Positions 1 through 11,276 of a stretch of DNA of 64,000 nucleotides are shown piece by piece; the first letter of the stretch is position 1; each line of letters begins with the position of its first letter. This DNA comes from Zantedeschia hybrid cultivar (taxonomy: Eukaryota; Streptophyta; Magnoliopsida; Alismatales; Araceae). The position numbers and the translations under genes were made by a program. The notes beneath the pieces were generated by a model. It did no database searches, was not told the origin of the DNA, and was given only the letters and a program-made list of their open reading frames with translations. The stretch covers positions 23,125,395 to 23,189,394 of the forward strand of contig JARZZO010000002.1 in the NCBI GenBank assembly GCA_030544215.1. The letters run 5' to 3'.

Positions 1-412
1 CCGCCGGCGTGGCCGCCGCTCCACTCGTTGGCTTGGGGCCTTCTCCGCTCATGGACGTCGACCGCCGCGGTGGGCTTCCCTTGTCGTCCGCGTCGCCATT
101 TGCATGGCCGCCGTTACAGGCGCCGTCTTCATCCTCGTCGCGGCTGCCGTCACGTTCTATCTCGGATGGTTGGTCGCGTCCAGAATGCGCGCCGCAAAAC
201 CCTCTGAGGTAGGCTAAGTACTCCGGCGCTCTGAGTCTCCTTGGAGGAGAAGATGGGACGCGGTCGTCGCCGGATTTCTCCTCGGAATAGTCGGTCAGTT
301 CATCGGGAACCCGCTCCGATTCCTCGTCACTGATAACCACCATGGGAGCCATTCGGCTCGACGAGGCTGCAACATCGGAACGGTTCTTTTTGATCGAAGA
401 CCACGCTGCCAT
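1..412 (-). CDS. LTR-retrotransposon gag N-terminus (partial, runs off left edge)
   Basis: An open frame reads on the minus strand from an ATG at 412 to the window edge (137 codons, no stop). It begins MAAWSSIKKNRSDVAASSSR and continues with an acidic stretch (SDEESERVPDELTDYSEE) and then a charged, low-complexity region. It starts 12 bases downstream, in its own orientation, of a tRNA-Met-type primer site and LTR, which is where a gag or gag-pol polyprotein is expected. No capsid or zinc-knuckle motif is visible in the part present, so Copia and Gypsy cannot be separated. The plus-strand frame over the same bases (9-212) is treated as a shadow. Seen: open frame and position. Inferred: gag identity. 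Confidence 0.5.
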   Translation of the reverse strand, partial: MAAWSSIKKNRSDVAASSSRMAPMVVISDEESERVPDELTDYSEEKSGDDRVPSSPPRRLRAPEYLAYLRGFCGAHSGRDQPSEIERDGSRDEDEDGACNGGHANGDADDKGSPPRRSTSMSGEGPKPTSGAAATPA

Positions 413-423
413 GGTTCCGAAAA

Positions 424-439
424 CCTGGCTCTGATACCA
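424..439 (-). promoter_or_regulatory. Primer binding site, initiator tRNA-Met type
   Basis: On the minus strand the bases read TGGTATCAGAGCC, the standard plant sequence complementary to the 3' end of initiator tRNA-Met. The site lies one base inside the LTR that ends at 441 and so sets the element's orientation as minus. Confidence 0.8.
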
Positions 440-440
440 A

Positions 441-1006
441 TGTAGATAATACACATATATCTCCATGCATCAAATGAACAAGCGGAAGCATGCACGGAGA
501 TGGATCGTAACGGAAACGTATCTTAACGGCGACGTTCGTAGACGGACGGCGACGACTCTGTAAGGACGAGGAGGAGAACCACGTGACGGGCTTCTTCCTA
601 AAATCCACACTGCAAATCCTAGGCTCTTGTTGATAGCCTCTTGGAGAACAACACTTAGAGAGAGAGGGAGAATGTGTAGAAAGTAGAGAAGTCTTGAGTG
701 AGAAAGAGGGTTGTCCAAAAGTGAGAGTTATCGAGAGACTTCTCACGTAATGCCACTCTCTTCCCTTTATATCTCTCTCCCCTACCCTTTCAAATAAATG
801 GGGGAATGGTTATAACCAAGGGGTGCAACTCATGTGTGGGTAACTACCCACAACCACTCCCTCTCATCTCCTATAACCAACTCTTGGCCCCACGTGGGCA
901 TTTGCATGGTAAGAACCATGCGTTGGTTAACACAACCCTTAAAATGTTTCTTTTAATAATTTATCTCAATATTAATCCTCGAGTTTTAAGCCAAAGACTG
1001 ACAACA
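441..1006 (-). mobile_element. 5' LTR of a minus-strand LTR retrotransposon
   Basis: In minus orientation this segment starts TGTTGTCAG and ends ATTATCTACA, the TG...CA termini of an LTR, and is followed by the primer site. A TATA-like ATATAAAG lies on the minus strand at 765-772, with a CT-rich leader beyond it. The element's other LTR is outside the window, so the outer border at 1006 rests on the TG terminus alone and no target duplication can be checked. The 66-139 aa minus frames inside it have no support. Confidence 0.65.
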
Positions 1007-1910
1007 AGAGGGGATCCATTTGGGCTTTACCCTATTCTCAAGTTAGCTTTTTGATAACCCCTTTTTTTCTCCTTTTCTTTTTCTTAAATTTAAATTTCAC
1101 TTTAATTAGTTTATAAGTTAGTTACTTCTTCAAATTTGACATCAAAATATTTTATTTTTATTTTTTTTAATTATCAGGTAACACAGCCAAAACTACTTTC
1201 ATGACTAGATATTAATAAACAGATTTTAGCTACAAGTCACTTTCGGAAAGAGTAATATTTGCTGCAACCGGTCTTCCTTTAATGGGCTATTTTATTATTA
1301 TTTTTTTAATTTCTTGGATCATCCGAGTAGAGATCAGGTTATATAATCATGTTGGACATGACCGTCTAACCTTAAAATTAAAAAAAGAAAAGAAAAGAAA
1401 AGAAAAGGTTGCACTGTATGCGGTGTAATAAGTATTACTCTTTTTTATGTTGTTTCAATGAGAAGCTGTATTAAGGGTCTGTTCTGATTTTATGTAAAAT
1501 AAGTTACATGAATTTTTTAAAAAAAATATAACACAACAATCTATTTGATAATTCAAAAACTTCTTTAGTGAACAAAAAACCTTAATTAGTTTGTCCCTCG
1601 CTTTTTTATTTTGATATCTAGTAGCCGAGATGGAATGTACTTTCTCACATCAACTGAAGATATTTTCAAGAGCGTCAAAATGACAGATTTTATTTTTATT
1701 TCTTCATCAATATGTTTTCTTAAGAAGCTTTTTTATTCAATTATATATATATATTGGGAACCCAACACACCCGGAGATGAACGCAACTTCAACTTCATGT
1801 AGAGAGACTCTGTGCTGGATCCTCATCATCATCATCTCTATAAACGTCATCCTCAATGTTTGGCCGGTCATAATTATCACACTCGGTGGTGCAAAATTGT
1901 ACGCTGTTCT
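1007..1910. other. AT-rich intergenic stretch, no gene seen
   Basis: About 900 bases of AT-rich DNA between two retrotransposons. It holds an A/AAAAG-type microsatellite near 1381-1407 and a short ATC/CAT run near 1824-1840. No supported coding region, RNA gene or element boundary was recognised. Confidence 0.6.
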
Positions 1911-1915
1911 ATAAT

Positions 1916-2305
1916 TGTTGGGTTTTAATCCAATTAGTGGTCCACTTGTGTTTACTGGGCTGCACACTTGCACACCATTAGGCATCCAATTAATGGAATA
2001 TGATTGGGCTTAACCCATTAGGCGCCCAATAAGGATCCTGTAATGGGTAGGATCCTGTTAGAAGTAAGAACGGGACTGGTCCCTCCTCTCTATAAAAGAA
2101 GCATGTGACTCCCCATTAGGTCATACGCATTAAGACGAATAGAGAGAGGAAACCAGTGGAGACAGTGCGTGAGTTTACACCGTCTTCCTGCCCGGAGTTC
2201 ATGCGTTCTTGTTCGAGGTCCGCTGCGCGTGGGGATCGACTCCGGCATCGTCTTCCTCTGCGTTAGGGATGGCTTCCGCTCCAGGTATTTCGAAAATCCC
2301 TAACA
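1916..2305 (+). repeat. 5' LTR of the Copia element (390 bp)
   Basis: Begins TGTTGGG and ends CCCTAACA. A TATA box (CTATAAAAG) sits near 2090-2098, giving a likely transcript start around 2120-2130. An ATG at 2269 near the U5 end is followed by a consensus splice donor at 2285. Four substitutions separate it from the 3' LTR, at the changes gcatg/gcctg, gtgag/gtggg, ttcat/ttcgt and cctct/cctcc. Confidence 0.97.
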
Positions 2306-2307
2306 AG

Positions 2308-2319
2308 TGGTATCAGAGC
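2308..2319 (+). promoter_or_regulatory. Primer binding site (tRNA-Met) of the Copia element
   Basis: TGGTATCAGAGC, two bases after the 5' LTR, matches the complement of initiator tRNA-Met used by most plant Copia elements. Confidence 0.92.
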
Positions 2320-2394
2320 CCGGTTGGAATTTTGGGACTCCGATCTACGGGATTCTTCCCGGTTAGTTAAAAAAAAAAAAAAAATAAGATATTC

Positions 2395-2800
2395 TGGACG
2401 GCCGGTCGGCCGCAGGCGTGCCGCCGCGGCCGAGCGCGGCAGCGCCGGCCGCCGCTGGCGTGCCGCCACGGCCGAGCGCGGCAGCGCCGGCTGCGCGGGC
2501 GCGGCACGCCCCGCCGCGGCCCGTGCGTGGCCACGGCCGCGCTGGCCGCGCAGGCCCGCGCGGGGCCGTGCGCGGCCCGCGCGTGGCCGCGCAGGCCCGC
2601 CCGTGGCCGCGCCGCGGCGGGCGGCCGCGGCCTGCGCGCGGCCGCGCGCGGTCGCCGCACCGCGCGCGGCCGCCGCACCGCGCGCAGGGCCCGCGCAGCA
2701 CTGCGCGGGGGCCCTGCGCGCAGGGCCGCGTCCGGCGGCGCTTGCCGCGCGGGGGCGGGTTCCGGCGAGGGTTCCGGCGGGCCGGGTTTCGGCGGTTTCC
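2395..2800 (+). repeat. Extremely GC-rich leader block with internal repeats
   Basis: Around 400 bases composed almost only of G and C, containing a duplicated unit of roughly 35 bp (about 2416-2450 and 2458-2491) and many GCCGCGGCC/GCGCGG words. It lies in the untranslated leader (or predicted intron) of the Copia element and contrasts with the AT-rich leader that follows. The 100-176 aa frames over it in both strands are composition artefacts. Confidence 0.8.
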
Positions 2801-4434
2801 GGCGACGGTTTCCTAAAATTTGGATTTTCTAAAATTTGGGTTTCCTTAAATTGAGGTTTCTAAACCCTAATTCTCCCTTTTGGGAGGTTGAAGATGATGG
2901 GTTTAAGAAACCATTAAGTTTAGGAAATTTTGTATTTAGGAAATCATTGGATTTTATTTGGGTTGGATTTTAAATCCGTAACGGATCTTAGTTAAAGATC
3001 ATTTGGGTCCTATTTTGAATATTAGATCCGTTAGGATCTTATTAAGACCCAAATACGGATCCATTTGATAATTCCTTAACGGATGTAAGTTAACGGGTCT
3101 TGGATTCGAATTCTGGGTATGATATTCGTTTGGATATCATTAAGACCCGAATTCGGATCCGATTAAGTATCCGACCCGAATCCGTTAATTTAACCCAAAT
3201 CGAATCCGTTAAGAACCGGACCCGCATCCGTTCATATCCGTTTGTGTAGATGTATCATTTAAGTTAAAAAGGTTTAAAATCATTTAATTTAAACTCCTTT
3301 AGTTATTTTTATCTTTTAAAATTCACTAATGGTCATTTAATTGATCCATTAAGTTCTGGATCTTTGGCCCATATTTCTGGACCCATTGTAGGCCCATTAG
3401 CGATCTTTAAAGGATAAAAGATCATATTTTAAATATGTTTGGATACATCTGCAATTTCTGATAATCTGTTTGCAATTTAAGTTGTTTCTGCAAATTAAAA
3501 CGGATATGTTTGCAATTTATGATTGTTCATGCAAACTGCAAAGTAAGTTTACAATTCAGGACCTTTCTGTAAACTGTTCAGGCTATGTTTGCAATTCAGT
3601 TTTCTTTCTGCAAACAGAAAAAGGACATATATGTAACAGCATGCTATAAACTTGTTAAGTAGCCATTTTAATGTAGTTTTAAGCATGTTTAATGTTGTTT
3701 AAGAATCAATAATTATTGCTGTAAGTTTAGGAGATAATTCTTGTGATTATTTGTCCTATTTACAGTTTTAATCATGTATGAATATCTCCATTTAAGATTG
3801 CATTAATTATTGTGTTTATGTCCTTTTTGCTCATGTTATGTGTTTATTAATGCTATTATGTAGTTTCGTGGTAAATTTTGATTTCTAACTGATTAGTTTG
3901 ACCACCAAAGTGGCACTAATCACGAGGATTGATAAAATCTTACCATATTAAGTTTTAAATGGCATTATTGATGAGCATTTAGATATTTGTTATCATTTTA
4001 ATTAGGGGATGATGTTTTAGTATTCAAAGTGTGTAAGTAGATCACCAAAGTGACCTTATGCATGAAGAATAATAAAATATACTCGTTAAGAAATTAAAAT
4101 AATTTCAAATACTTGTATTCATGACTTGGTTGTAAATTTAACTCCCAAAGGAGTGTTTATTTTCATGTCATGAGCAGGATAAAATAAAATTTATTTACAT
4201 GGCGATTCTTGAGAGTTATGTACCCAAAGGTACTCTCTCTTGATATCAAAATGTTTATAAGTTTTAGTTTTATCACTTAAGTTAATTCGGGGAGTTCGTC
4301 CATGAAGCTATCGGACGACTTGATAAAGTAGTTCTCTTTATGTTGTTGAATTACTTTGCATATCTGTTTGCCTCATTACTTGCAATATTTTAGTTCCATT
4401 GCCTTATATGTGAGCATGTGTTTGTTTATTTCAG

Positions 4435-7400
4435 CTACTTCTCCTTTGTTTGCACCATTTAATGCTAGTGTGCCGTACCTGAATGGCACTAATTTCACTG
4501 AGTGGAAACAAAGGGTACAATTTGCTCTAGGCTGCATGGACTTAGATTTAGCATTACGTGAGGTTATGCCGACTCCACTTACTCCAGAAAGCTCGTTGGA
4601 ACAGCAGACTCATTATGAAAAATGGGAAAAGTCCAATCGTCTCTGCCTTCTGTTCCTTCAGGGACACGTTGGACAGAACATTAAGGGATCTATCCCAGAT
4701 CAGACTACTGCTAGTGGATTTCTTAAAGCTATTGAGGAACAGTTCATTAGTTCTGATAAGGCCAAAGCTAGAACTTTAATGGTTAAACTGTCCTCAATGA
4801 AATACACTAGTGGTAGTGTTCGAGAGCATACATCCTATGTTTGCTATGAGTCTAATTTAGTCAATGTTCCTAAAAGCACATGGTGGATTGACTCAGGTTC
4901 TACTGTGCATGTTGCCACTTCTATGCAGGGATTCCTTTTCCAAAGGCCTCCGAATGAGGGTGAGCGGAGCATCTTTTCAGGAAATAAGACGCGCTCACAA
5001 GTCAAGGCCGTAAGAATTTATAGGATAGTTATGGAATCAGGATTTGTTCTAGATTTAGAAGACACTTTTTATGTACCATCTTTTAGTAGAAATTTGGTTT
5101 CAGTATCAAGACTTGATTCAAAAGGTTTTCAAGTCAAACTTGGAAACTCTTCAGTTGAATTAATAAAGGATTCTATTGTTATTGGTACTGGTTCTATATC
5201 TGATGGTTTGTATAAATTGTGTCTTAACAATGTGATTGAACAATCTCATAACACCCTGCATACTTCGGTCCTTACTGGCAACAAGCGTGGTAGAGTTAAT
5301 GAAAATTCATCTATGTTGTGGCATAGGAGATTAGGACACATCTCCATTAAGAGGCTCAAAAGGTTAGTGGGAGAAGGAGTATTACACACTCTGGATTTCA
5401 CTGACTTCGAGACATGTGTTGATTGCATTAAAGGAAAGCAAACACACACGCCTAATAAAGATGCCACAAGGAGTTCTGGAATTTTAGAAATAATTCACAC
5501 TGATATCTGTGGTCCCTTTTCACCCTGTCTGACTGGTGAGAGGTACTTTGTCACCTTTATAGATGACTATTCTAGATTCATGTATCTCTATTTACTTCTT
5601 GAAAAGGCAGATGTTTTTAATGTCTTTAAGGATTTCAAGAAGGAAGTAGAGAAACAATCAGGGAAAGTAATCAAGATAGTCAGGTCTGATAGAGGTGGCG
5701 AGTACTATGGTAGGTATACTGAGATGGGACAAAGGCCTGGTCCATTAGCTAAATTCCTTAAAGAAGAGGGTATTGTACATCAGTACACTACTCCTGGCAG
5801 CCCATACCAGAATGGGGTTGCAGAAAGAAGGAATCGAACGCTTAAAGAAATGGTCAGGGCAATGTTAAGTCATTCTACCCTTCCTTTATCCTTGTGGGGC
5901 GAAGCCGTTAAGACAGCTGCTCACATTGTGAATAAGGTTCCTACGAAGGCTGCGCCTAAGACTCCCTATGAGTTATGATGTGGTAGGAAACCTTCTGTGA
6001 GCTATATGCGCACGTGGGGGTGTGCAGCTGAGGCTAGGCCATACAGTCCACAGGAAAAGGCTTTTGATCTCAGAACAACCAGTGGATTCTTCATTGGTTA
6101 TCCAGCGAGATCAAAAGGGTATAGATTCTATTGCCCATCCCATGTTCCCATCATTATAGAAACAGATAAGGCAAGGTTCCTTGAAGATGGCGGAGTTAGT
6201 GGGAGTGGACCTTCTCGAGAGATTTCTTTTGAGGAGTTACAGGATCAGGTTGAAATACCTGTAACAACTGACAACGTTGTTCCCATATTCATTCCTCGGA
6301 ATGAAATCCTAGGGGAGCAAATAGTTGCAGTTGGTCCACCCCAGGTTGCTCCAGAGCCAGAAGATGTCGCTGTTGTTGACCAACCACCTCCTCAGGTGGA
6401 TCAGGGGCCAACATTGCGTCGATCTGAAAGAGTCAGGAGACCTACCATATCTGATGAGTTCATAGTATACCTACAGGAGGATAGTGTAGACATGGGTGAC
6501 ATTGATGATCCAGTGACGCTTTCACAAGCCATGAAGAGTGAAAAATCTGCCTATTGGTTTGAAGCCATGAAAGAAGAGCTTGACTCTATGGCTAAAAACC
6601 AAGTCTGGGATCTCGTTAACTTGCCTAAAGGGTCCAAACTTGTTGGATGTAAATGGATATTCAAAACTAAGGTGGACGCTAAAGGCAAAGTTGAACGATA
6701 TAAGGCCAGATTGGTAGCTAAGGGTTTCACTCAAAGGGAAGGCATTGACTATGATGAGACGTTCTCTCCAGTTTCCAAGAAACTCTCATTCAGAATAGTC
6801 ATGGCCTTGGTAGCTCATTTTGACCTGGAGTTACATCAGATGGATGTGAAAACGGCTTTTCTCAATGGGGACCTAGATAAAGAAGTGTATATGGAGCAAC
6901 CTCAAGGGTTTCGTGCTGAAGGTAAAGAACACTTGGTATGCAAATTAAGGAAATCCATTTACGGACTTAAGCAAGCCTCCCGCCAATGGTTCATAAAGTT
7001 CAATGAAATCATACTGTCCTTTGGGTTTAAGGAAAACATCATTGATGAATGTTTGTACCTAAGGATCAGTGGGAGTAGTTTCATTGTCTTGCTTTTGTAT
7101 GTGGATGACATCTTGCTTGCCAGCAGTGATCTTGGTTTGTTGCACGAAACCAAAGCTTTCCTTTCTAAGAACTTTGAGATGAAAGATATGGGTGATGCCC
7201 ACTATGTTTTGGGCATTGAAATCACTAGAGATAGACCCTCAGGCACTCTTGGTCTCTCTCAGAAGGCTTACATCTCAAAGGTCTTGGAAAGGTTCAACAT
7301 GCAGTCCTGCGCACCCGATAAAGTACCCATTGTAAAAGGTGATAAATTCAGTGAATTACAGTGTCCCAGGAACGACTTGGAAAGGAAGCAGATGGAGCCT

Positions 7401-8080
7401 ATCCCATATGCTTCAGCCGTTGGGAGCTTGATGTACCTTCAGACTTGTACACGTCCAGATATAGCTTTTGCCGTGGGTATGCTCAGCAGGTACCAGAGCA
7501 ACCCATGCATGGATCATTGGAAAGCTGCCAAGAAAGTCATGCGGTATCTTAAGGGCACATTAGATTTCATGCTCACTTATAGAAGGTCAGATCAGCTAGA
7601 GGTCGTTGCCTATTCTGATGCTGATTTTGGCGGCTGCCTTGATTCGAGGAAGTCCACTACAGGATACATCTTCCTCCTGGCAGGAGGAGTTATCACTTGG
7701 TGCAGTGAGAAGTAGAGTATAACAGTGGCTTTTACGTTGACAGCTGAGTTTATTGCTTGTTTTGAGGCTAGTGCACAGGCCATCTAGTTGCGGAATCTGC
7801 TTACAGGTCTATTGATTTCGTCTCTAGACTTATCAGGATATATTGTGACAATTCCGCTGCGGTCTTCTTCTCTAAGAACAATAAGGCGTCCAAAGGTGGT
7901 AGAGCCTTAGACATTAAGTAATTTGCTCTTAGAGACAGAGTGAAGAATCAAGAAGTGTCTATAGAACATATCGGAACGGATCTTATGGTTGCTGACCCAC
8001 TCACGAAAGGACTACCTGCTAGCACTTTTTGTAGTCATGTGATTCGGATGGGTCTTGTCAGTTCACTCGATATGTTGTGA
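4435..8080 (+). pseudogene. Copia gag-pol polyprotein, broken
   Basis: One frame covers most of gag-pol. Gag core is seen ([14 protein letters not shown]), but it jumps from VREH straight to a linker before the protease, so the gag C-terminus and CCHC knuckle are deleted in frame. Then protease (WWIDSGS near 4882), integrase zinc region (LWHRRLGH near 5317), the integrase acidic triad (HTDICGP near 5495, RSDRGGEY near 5683, [10 protein letters not shown] near 5812), reverse transcriptase (YVDDIL near 7099) and RNase H (YSDADFGG near 7612). In-frame stops lie at 5976-5978 (TGA where family members have Trp), 7713-7715, 7785-7787 and 7919-7921, with a frameshift between about 7790 and 7850. The C-terminus (DPLTKGLP) ends at 8080. 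It cannot make a full polyprotein. Confidence 0.93.
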
Positions 8081-8503
8081 TTCTTCCATTACTTTCTGCC
8101 TTTTCCATTTATTTTGTATACATGTTGGTTATGGATTATGGATAACAGATTGTATGTTTAAGTGGTGACCAATAGATAAACATTATGTTTGAGTTTATCT
8201 ACAGTTCCATATTTGATGTTCAATTATAGTAAGTTGGTGGCATTGTGGTACATGGAAGGTGGTGTGTAATTGAATGCATTTACCGCCATGACTCATGTCA
8301 TTTGATTTACTGTTCTTGAACCTTTAAGATTCCGTTAATTGGAATGGTGTATAGTTTTGTTTTATCGTGCGCGCGCATACCGTGGTTTTCTCTTCAGGTG
8401 TATGCCCATGATGTCAAATCTTCATGAGTCCTTTTGAAACTATATATATCTATACTATAAGTATGTTTTCAAAGGAAGATTTGATGTGCTTAAGACAAGT
8501 TGG

Positions 8504-8517
8504 ACCAAGTGGGAGAA
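8504..8517 (+). promoter_or_regulatory. Polypurine tract of the Copia element
   Basis: ACCAAGTGGGAGAA ends exactly at the 3' LTR start. Such tracts prime plus-strand DNA synthesis during reverse transcription. Confidence 0.8.
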
Positions 8518-8907
8518 TGTTGGGTTTTAATCCAATTAGTGGTCCACTTGTGTTTACTGGGCTGCACACTTGCACACCATTAGGCATCCAATTAATGGAA
8601 TATGATTGGGCTTAACCCATTAGGCGCCCAATAAGGATCCTGTAATGGGTAGGATCCTGTTAGAAGTAAGAACGGGACTGGTCCCTCCTCTCTATAAAAG
8701 AAGCCTGTGACTCCCCATTAGGTCATACGCATTAAGACGAATAGAGAGAGGAAACCAGTGGAGACAGTGCGTGGGTTTACACCGTCTTCCTGCCCGGAGT
8801 TCGTGCGTTCTTGTTCGAGGTCCGCTGCGCGTGGGGATCGACTCCGGCATCGTCTTCCTCCGCGTTAGGGATGGCTTCCGCTCCAGGTATTTCGAAAATC
8901 CCTAACA
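8518..8907 (+). repeat. 3' LTR of the Copia element (390 bp)
   Basis: Same length as the 5' LTR, TG...CA ended, four substitutions from it, and directly followed by the ATAAT target duplication. Confidence 0.97.
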
Positions 8908-8935
8908 ATAATTTCACTTTGTTGGCAAAATAAGT

Positions 8936-9490
8936 CATAACGTTAGTGTCACTTTAATTGGAGAATAAGAGAAGTATAAAGACGAATAAGAAGAGAATAA
9001 ATTTAGTTTTGCTTTGACGAGCAAAATGATTTATACCGTGCAAAATATTATATCTGGAGAATAAGAAGAATAAGTCATCTCATCTTAAACTCAAGAATTA
9101 CTTATTCTTCTTATTCCATCAACGAGTCCCACAAAACTATCAAACCGAAACACCCATTATTCTAATATATGCTATTCCGCCAGTAAACTCCACATAATAA
9201 CTTATTCTACAAACACAGTAAGGATTAGGGTCCATTGACGAAATGACGTATATTAGAATAAGGGCGGTTTGATAGTTTTGTGCGGCCCACTGACGGAATA
9301 AGAAGAATAAGTAATTATTGGGTCAAGGATAAGATGACTTATTCTCCTTATTTCAAGAATAAGCTATTCTGCACCGATATAAGTCATTCCACTTGTCAAA
9401 GTAAAATTAAGTTTATTCTCTCTTTATTTGTCCTTATTGTTTTCCATTCTCCAATCAAAATGGCGCTAAATGGCGAATTGAATACCAGGT
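8936..9490. repeat. Large foldback (MITE-like) element
   Basis: The left half (about 8936-9180) and the reverse complement of the right half (about 9240-9480) align over more than 200 bp. Shared words include AAAACTATCAAACCG, TTATTCTTCTTATTCC, GGAGAATAAG and TATTAGAATAA, with roughly 20-30% mismatch. The loop between the arms is short. No coding capacity and no clean target duplication was found, so the superfamily is open. The Copia insertion lies only about 30 bases from its left arm. Confidence 0.7.
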
Positions 9491-9953
9491 GGGTTTTGTA
9501 TCAGACTTGAAGATGGAAATTTTCAGCATCTCATACGTAAGCTTATGCGTTCTAATATGCTTCTATTCACATAGGTTCAGAGTAAATTAAACTAAAATTT
9601 TGCTTATTTAATTTACTTTAGCCAATGACTAATTTATTTTTAAAATATATCCAGACATAGGTATTAAGTAGTGAGATAATACAAAGAATCTCATTTATAA
9701 AGCCCATTTGAAAAAATAAATTCGAACAAGAGTTCTGCCTGGATCCGATTGCTGCATACTATGATTTGTGGGAGGCGAGCGATTGCATGCGGAAACAAGA
9801 TCGTCTAGACCGTTTTATCTGGCCTTCCCCTCCAGACTCAACAAAAGGTGTTGTGGGTGCATTGAGGTCCAACCAAAACAGTCTAGACAATCTCGCGGTG
9901 ATGAGGTGGGCCTAATTTGGTGCGCTGCGGCCGCAGGCGGAGGATCGGATTGC
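9491..9953. other. Intergenic stretch, nothing recognised
   Basis: About 460 bases between the foldback and the Tat element. It becomes GC-richer near 9760-9950. I see no gene, RNA or element boundary. Confidence 0.5.
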
Positions 9954-9958
9954 CTAAT

Positions 9959-11276
9959 TGTAGGTGCTGAAAATTTGCTCATGTGATTTATGTGAAAAAC
10001 TATGTTGTTTAGGGTAAATTAACCTATTAAAAAAAATGCAACTAAGGTGCTGTGATCGCCAGAAACTTTTAACTAAAAAGCTTCAAAAGAGTTTGATCGC
10101 CTACCTGTTTAAACGCGGAAGAATGAGTCCTTGGTTCCCCTCCTTCAGCCGGCTGAAGAAAGAGAGCCTCTTCTTGTTCTTTTGTTCTTGCTGTTGTATG
10201 TTGAGGATCGTCCAGAAGTTCTCCTGACTTCGTACTTGATTTCCCTCTTTTTAATTTCTTGTTGTTGTTGTTGAATGCAGCAGAGACAGAAACAATAAAG
10301 AAGAAATATTGATGAGAATCTAAATGGAAATAATATAGTTAACTATGATTAGAAACATGTATAAACAGCAACTCACTTGTTTTAAATGACTTTGAAACCC
10401 CTTTAGAACAGATGGGTTTTGGAGAATTAATGAGGTGGTGTGTGTTGCATGCAGTGAATATGAGAGAATGAAACTAAAGAATGAAAATGAAATTCTAATA
10501 TGAAAAAAAAACTTATGCCCAGTCCAGTTGGAGAAGCCTTGAAGGATGAAGATCTGGAAGAAGGATGCCGTCTTCTGGAAATGGCAGCGCTCCGGCGTGG
10601 TTGCTTCGATCTCCAAATTGCTATAACGCTGTGGCTCAATAATTCTCTCTCTTTTTTTTTTTTAACTCCTTGAGATACAAGGTATTTATAGGCATTTTCT
10701 GCGTTCGCGATTAACATAGAAAAATCTCGGATTTATCTACTTTAATCGACAGATAATTACTGATTAATTCATCTTTATCTGTAATTATCTAAAACGCGTC
10801 CACCTTGGCTGACGCCTTTCAGATTAAATTAAGATAAGGATAAATATCCGGGAAAACTTATCTTTATCTTTATTAGCTAAAAAGCGTCCACGTATGTAGA
10901 CGTCTTTTACCCTAATTAAGATAAGGATAAACATCCGGAAGAGAAGTTAAAACAGCTTAGGAAACTTAAATCGCGTCGAACCTTACAGACGCCTTTCAGC
11001 TAATAAATCAATTAATTAATATTCAAATTTAAACGTTAAAATACGAATAAACTCTAAATGGCGTCCACATGGGTCGACGCCTTTTAGACTTTTTTCATAT
11101 TTTAACTGAAATTTGAGCTAAAATCAATTTGATTGATTAACTTAAATATGTCTGTTAAACCCGACACTTAAAAATATTAATAAAAATTAATTAATGATTA
11201 ATTATCAGACCATTCTGAGGCATTATTATATGATATGAAATTTACTTAAAATGACGTCAAAATTAGCGTGTCTACA
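9959..11276 (-). repeat. 3' LTR of the Tat element (1,318 bp)
   Basis: In minus orientation starts TGTAGACACG and ends CACCTACA. A minus-strand TATA box (TATAAATA) is at 10683-10690. Four dyads of the form GCGTC-N10-GACGC lie at about 10796, 10882, 10972 and 11060, each flanked by A-rich then T-rich bases that extend the pairing. The 96-98 aa frames inside recur in the other LTR simply because the LTRs are copies. Confidence 0.96.

Larger units (their letters stand above)
2285..4434 (+). other. Predicted 2,150-bp intron across the Copia primer site
   Basis: A donor CCAG|GTATTT at 2284/2285 inside the 5' LTR and an acceptor TTTATTTCAG| at 4434 would join an ATG-initiated exon (2269-2284, M-A-S-A-P) in frame to the gag frame at 4435 (A-T-S-P-L-F-A-P). 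The join restores one alanine codon with no frame change. Without it the first ATG of the long frame (4356) encodes an implausible hydrophobic leader. The signals are seen; splicing is inferred. Confidence 0.5.
1911..8912 (+). mobile_element. Ty1/Copia LTR retrotransposon, complete but defective
   Basis: A full-length element with identical-length 390-bp LTRs (1916-2305 and 8518-8907), a tRNA-Met primer site, a purine tract before the 3' LTR, and a perfect 5-bp target duplication ATAAT at 1911-1915 and 8908-8912. Domain order protease, integrase, reverse transcriptase, RNase H defines Copia. The LTRs differ at four positions (about 1%), so the insertion is recent. Internal coding is broken: the gag C-terminus with its zinc knuckle is missing, four in-frame stops are present, and the RNase H end is frameshifted. 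A 2.1-kb leader precedes the main frame. Confidence 0.95.

Noticed and set aside
2324..2854. Overlapping Ala/Arg/Pro-rich frames of 100-176 aa on both strands
   Set aside because: They are by-products of a block made almost only of G and C; no domain, and every phase is open.
10320..10717. Two minus-strand frames of 96-98 aa repeated identically at 23541-23938
   Set aside because: Identity is explained by their being inside the two LTRs of one element; no domain.
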